NCBI GenBank assembly: GCA_027021285.1
Contig: JALUUP010000384.1
Span: forward strand, 1-8,588
DNA length: 8,588 nt
Reading direction: 5' to 3'
From: Bacteroidota bacterium
GTDB lineage: Bacteria; Bacteroidota; Ignavibacteria; SZUA-365; JAADGX01
The notes under the pieces are model-generated. The model was not told the origin of the DNA, made no database searches, and saw only the letters and a list, made by a program, of their open reading frames with translations. Of the stretch, positions 6,091 through 8,588 are shown piece after piece (position 1 is the first letter of the stretch; each line of letters begins with the position of its first letter). The translations under genes were made by a program, and so were the position numbers.

Positions 6091-6750
6091 GTGTTCGACG
6101 TCAGTCCCGACCAGGTGGATGCGCGGATAAAAGAGATCCTCGGCCGATCGGGTCTTGACCCGGGGACTCGTCTCTTGTGCATGGCGGGTTCGTTTGTCGC
6201 GAGCCATGCCCCTGAAAAAGTCGTTTTTCTCAAACCCTGGTTCGAGGAATTCGCCGTCTCGGAGCGTGAAATCGTGGAGACCCTCCTGCAGTGCTACCTG
6301 TTCGCGGGATTCCCTCCCGTCATCGAAGCGTTCCACCATCTCGCGTTTGTCGCTCCGCCATCAAAGGCGGAACCATACGACGTGGTAAAGTTCCGGGCGC
6401 GTGGCCTGGACACGTGCCGCGTCGTGTACGGGAAGAACTTCGTGCGCCTATTGCCAAGGATAAGGGAACTGAACACGGACCTTGCGGAGTGGATGATTGT
6501 CGAAGGGTACGGGAAAGTCCTGAGCCGGCCCGGACTCGCGTTGAAAACACGGGAATTGATCAACGTCGCCATCCTCGCGGCGGCTGATTGGCCGCGGCAA
6601 CTTCATTCCCACGTATTGGGCGCGTATCATGCGGGCGCCTCGCCGGAGGAAATCCGGGAAGTTCTCTGCCACCTCGATCTCATCCAGGACCACGACACGA
6701 TCGAACGACTCCGACAGCTTGCCGAGGCCGTTCTCAACCGGAGAACGTAA
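6091..6750 (+). CDS. Carboxymuconolactone decarboxylase (CMD)-family protein, two-domain
   Basis: A 219-residue, mostly helical protein that looks like two CMD-type repeats. The first covers about residues 25-85 (TRLLCMAGSFVASH, then IVETLLQCYLFAGFPPVIEA). The second, about 115-212, is a textbook CMD domain: GLALKTRELINVAILAAADW (148-167), then QLHSHVLGAYHAGASPEEIREVL (170-192). Family members include gamma-carboxymuconolactone decarboxylase and the AhpD peroxidase. AhpD needs a CxxC pair before a His; here that segment reads WPRQLHSH with no Cys pair, so thiol peroxidase activity is unlikely. His172 and His174 are candidates for a decarboxylase-like or other role. The start is GTG with a strong AGGAG. 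The gene follows the HerA-like stop by two bases and precedes the exonuclease ATG by three, so it is firmly inside the cluster although its chemistry has no obvious link to DNA repair. Substrate unknown. Confidence 0.8.
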   Translation: MFDVSPDQVDARIKEILGRSGLDPGTRLLCMAGSFVASHAPEKVVFLKPWFEEFAVSEREIVETLLQCYLFAGFPPVIEAFHHLAFVAPPSKAEPYDVVKFRARGLDTCRVVYGKNFVRLLPRIRELNTDLAEWMIVEGYGKVLSRPGLALKTRELINVAILAAADWPRQLHSHVLGAYHAGASPEEIREVLCHLDLIQDHDTIERLRQLAEAVLNRRT

Positions 6751-6753
6751 GCG

Positions 6754-7515
6754 ATGAAGTTGATTTCATGGAACGTCAACGGGATTCGCGCCGCTGCCAG
6801 GAAAGGTTTCCTCGATTATCTTCGCGACGAGGACGCCGACGTGGTTTGCGTCCAGGAAACGAAAGCGCGCGAAGCGCAGCTCGAGCCGGAGCTCCGGCAG
6901 CCCCCGGGTTATTCCGTCGCGTGGAATTCCGCGGACAAACCCGGCTACAGCGGTGTCGCCACATTTTGCAAGCGAGAGCCCGCCGCCGTTGCATTTGGCA
7001 TCGGCGAACCGCGATTCGATGCAGAAGGTCGGATCATCGCCACCGACCACCGTGATTTCATCCTGTTCAACGTGTACTTTCCCAACGGCCAGCGTGATCA
7101 CGGCCGATTGCAGTACAAGCTCCAGTTCTACGAGGCGTTTCTGAAACATTGCATGAAATTGCGTCAACAGGACAAAAGCATTATTATCACCGGGGATTTC
7201 AATACCGCGCACCGGGAAATCGACCTGAAGAATCCGAAAGCAAATGAGCAGACCTCCGGTTTCCTCCCCGAGGAAAGAATATGGATCGATCGTTACCTTG
7301 ATCACGGATTCGTGGATACGTTCCGCGCGCTGTGCGACGAACCCGGCCACTACACGTGGTGGACGTACCGCTACAACGCCCGGGCGCGAAACATCGGGTG
7401 GCGCATCGATTACTTCATGGTCAGCGAAGACCTGGCGCCGCGGGTGCAGCGGTCCTACATGCGACCGGAGATCCCGGGTTCGGATCACTGCCCAATCGTG
7501 CTTGAACTGGAATGA
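6754..7515 (+). CDS. xth: Exodeoxyribonuclease III / class II AP endonuclease, ExoA type
   Basis: A 253-residue metal-dependent nuclease of the exonuclease III/APE1 superfamily, which cuts the backbone 5' of abasic sites in base-excision repair and trims blocked 3' ends. Every active-site element is present: Asn7 (SWNVNG), Glu35 (QETK), Tyr108 (NVYFPNG), Asp148 and Asn150 (GDFN), Asp219 (WRIDYF), and Asp244-His245 in the terminal GSDH. The segment HREIDLKNPKANEQTSGF (153-170) and the Trp-rich YTWWTYR (200-206) place it with the ExoA/APE1 branch rather than E. coli XthA. The ATG is preceded by GGAGA (6740-6744) nine bases upstream, inside the end of the CMD gene. Being co-directional just before polA makes functional sense: AP-site incision followed by nick translation. 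It may equally be named exoA. Confidence 0.95.
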   Translation: MKLISWNVNGIRAAARKGFLDYLRDEDADVVCVQETKAREAQLEPELRQPPGYSVAWNSADKPGYSGVATFCKREPAAVAFGIGEPRFDAEGRIIATDHRDFILFNVYFPNGQRDHGRLQYKLQFYEAFLKHCMKLRQQDKSIIITGDFNTAHREIDLKNPKANEQTSGFLPEERIWIDRYLDHGFVDTFRALCDEPGHYTWWTYRYNARARNIGWRIDYFMVSEDLAPRVQRSYMRPEIPGSDHCPIVLELE

Positions 7516-7523
7516 ACTTTCAG

Positions 7524-7558
7524 CAGGCGGGGGCGGGATTTCCCAACGAAATCGCCTG
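7524..7558 (+). other. Possible RNA hairpin between xth and polA
   Basis: In this 65-base gap GATTTC (7537-7542) can pair with GAAATC (7548-7553) across a five-base loop. CAGGC (7524-7528) can pair with GCCTG (7554-7558) outside it, with a G-rich bulge of eight bases on the left arm. No T run follows, so it is not a standard intrinsic terminator. It could be an mRNA processing or translational element before polA, or chance. Confidence 0.3.
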
Positions 7559-7580
7559 ACACTCAATCGCAGGAGCAGAC

Positions 7581-8588
7581 ATGGAACGGCTATTCCTCAT
7601 CGATGGCATGGCAATCGCCTATCGCGCGTATTTCGCTTTTATCAACAGGCCCCTGAAAAACAAGGAAGGTCTGAACACCAGCGCCGTTTACGGTTTCGTG
7701 TCAACCCTGTTCAAGATTCTCGACACGGAGAACCCAGAACATATTGCCGTGGCCTTCGATTCGAAAGAACCGACCTTCCGTCATAAGAAATTCCCGGAGT
7801 ACAAGGCGACTCGCCAGGCGATCCCCGATGACTTGATCCCCCAACTGGGTTACCTCAAGGAGGTTGTCGAAGCAATGAACATCCCGGTCGTGGAAATACC
7901 CGGCTGGGAAGCCGACGACATCATCGGGACATTGGCCCGCAAGGCTGAAAAAGTCGGGTACGAAACGTTCATGGTGACGCCGGACAAGGATTTCATGCAG
8001 CTCGTGTCCGATCGCGTCAAACTTTACCGGCCTTCCCGCACCGGCAACGATTTTGAAGTCATCGACGTGAAGGGTGTGCGGGAAAAGTTCGGGGTGAGCC
8101 CCAAGCAGGTTATCGACGTCCTCGGCTTGATGGGCGACGCCTCGGATAACATTCCCGGCGTGAAGGGGATCGGCGAGAAGTCCGCCATCCCGTTGATTCA
8201 GAAATTCGGTTCCATTCCAAACATCTACGAACACCTTGACGAGATAGAGAAAAAGGGCCTACGCACAAAGCTGGAAAGTCAAAAGGAGCAGGCCTTTCTC
8301 TCCCGCGACCTGGTCACCATCGTTACAGACGTACCCGTGGATATCTCCGTGGACAGGCTTCGACGAACCGAACCTGATCGTCGGAGACTCGCGGAGCTTT
8401 TTCGGTACCTCGAGTTCAAGCGTTTCCTGGAACGCATCCGGGAAGGCGCGCAACTCGACCTTGCAACGCACGAGGACGTTTCATCCATACGCCACGAATA
8501 CATCATCGTCGATTCGTCGGAGAAATTCGAAGAGCTTCTTCAAACGCTCGAAACGGCATCCCGCTTCTCCTTCGACACCGAAACAACC
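7581..8588 (+). CDS. polA: DNA polymerase I, N-terminal 336 residues (cut by the right edge)
   Basis: The reading frame is open to the window end. The start MERLFLIDGMAIAYRAYF has AGGAG (7571-7575) five bases upstream. Residues 1 to about 290 are the 5'-nuclease domain that removes RNA primers and flaps. Its metal ligands are visible: Asp8, Asp60, Glu110, Asp112, Asp113, Asp135, Asp137, Asp186 and Asp189. The helix-hairpin-helix DNA-binding turn is IPGVKGIGEK (191-200). After a short linker, residues 305-336 open the 3'-5' exonuclease domain. Its first catalytic motif is intact as FDTE, with Asp332 and Glu334 matching the DxE of proofreading polymerases. This suggests a proofreading-competent enzyme, although the later exonuclease motifs and the polymerase domain are outside the window. 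Last visible gene of the rightward series. Confidence 0.97.
   Translation, partial: MERLFLIDGMAIAYRAYFAFINRPLKNKEGLNTSAVYGFVSTLFKILDTENPEHIAVAFDSKEPTFRHKKFPEYKATRQAIPDDLIPQLGYLKEVVEAMNIPVVEIPGWEADDIIGTLARKAEKVGYETFMVTPDKDFMQLVSDRVKLYRPSRTGNDFEVIDVKGVREKFGVSPKQVIDVLGLMGDASDNIPGVKGIGEKSAIPLIQKFGSIPNIYEHLDEIEKKGLRTKLESQKEQAFLSRDLVTIVTDVPVDISVDRLRRTEPDRRRLAELFRYLEFKRFLERIREGAQLDLATHEDVSSIRHEYIIVDSSEKFEELLQTLETASRFSFDTETT

Noticed and set aside
5266..6339. Several long minus-strand and alternate-frame readings over the Arg/Ser tail
   Set aside because: Low-complexity, stop-poor sequence gives open frames in most phases. Their translations are compositional shadows (Arg/Ser/Gly strings).
6766..7566. 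266-codon open frame antisense to xth
   Set aside because: Fully opposite an exonuclease III with every catalytic residue intact; the predicted protein has no recognisable features.

Overview
The window reads as ordinary chromosome from a Gram-negative bacterium of moderate-to-high GC. A glycosyltransferase family 9 (heptosyltransferase-type) gene argues for an LPS-bearing envelope. The N-termini of DNA polymerase I and of DnaX resemble, from memory, those of the Chlorobi/Ignavibacteria/Calditrichaeota/KSB1/Zixibacteria range. That placement is an impression, not a search result.

Layout. Positions 1-1697 hold a leftward cluster of three genes, read right to left: a membrane-anchored TPR protein, a family 9 glycosyltransferase, and the first 25 codons of an unrecognised gene that leaves the window. 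Both junctions are TAATG stop/start overlaps, so the three are very probably co-translated. Positions 1698-1879 are a divergent control region. It has a perfect TATAAT facing left, and a perfect TTGACA with a poor -10 facing right. From 1880 to the right edge runs a same-strand series: dnaX (clamp loader tau/gamma), an 844-residue HerA-like protein, a carboxymuconolactone decarboxylase (CMD)-family protein, an ExoA-type exodeoxyribonuclease III, and the first 336 codons of DNA polymerase I. The gaps are 48, 2, 3 and 65 bases.

How the genes fit together. Four of the five rightward genes belong, or by homology should belong, to DNA replication, recombination or base-excision repair. The CMD-family protein is the odd one out.

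The most interesting gene is the HerA-like one. It keeps the scaffold of the HerA/DUF87 hexameric DNA-translocase family: a barrel-like N-terminus, the approach to the P-loop, the segment before Walker B, the arginine-rich strand and the YF-containing strand. Every catalytic signature I can align is altered. The Walker A slot reads SAKPRART, Walker B has NN in place of DE, and the usual TQR reads LEN. It also carries a tail of about 235 residues in which basic Arg/Ser blocks alternate with acidic Ser/Thr/Glu blocks, like an SR-protein domain. It sits directly after dnaX, where many bacteria have ybaB-recR. I read it as a non-catalytic HerA paralogue, possibly a structural or nucleic-acid-binding partner in replication or repair. 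Function is inference; the motif losses are visible in the sequence.
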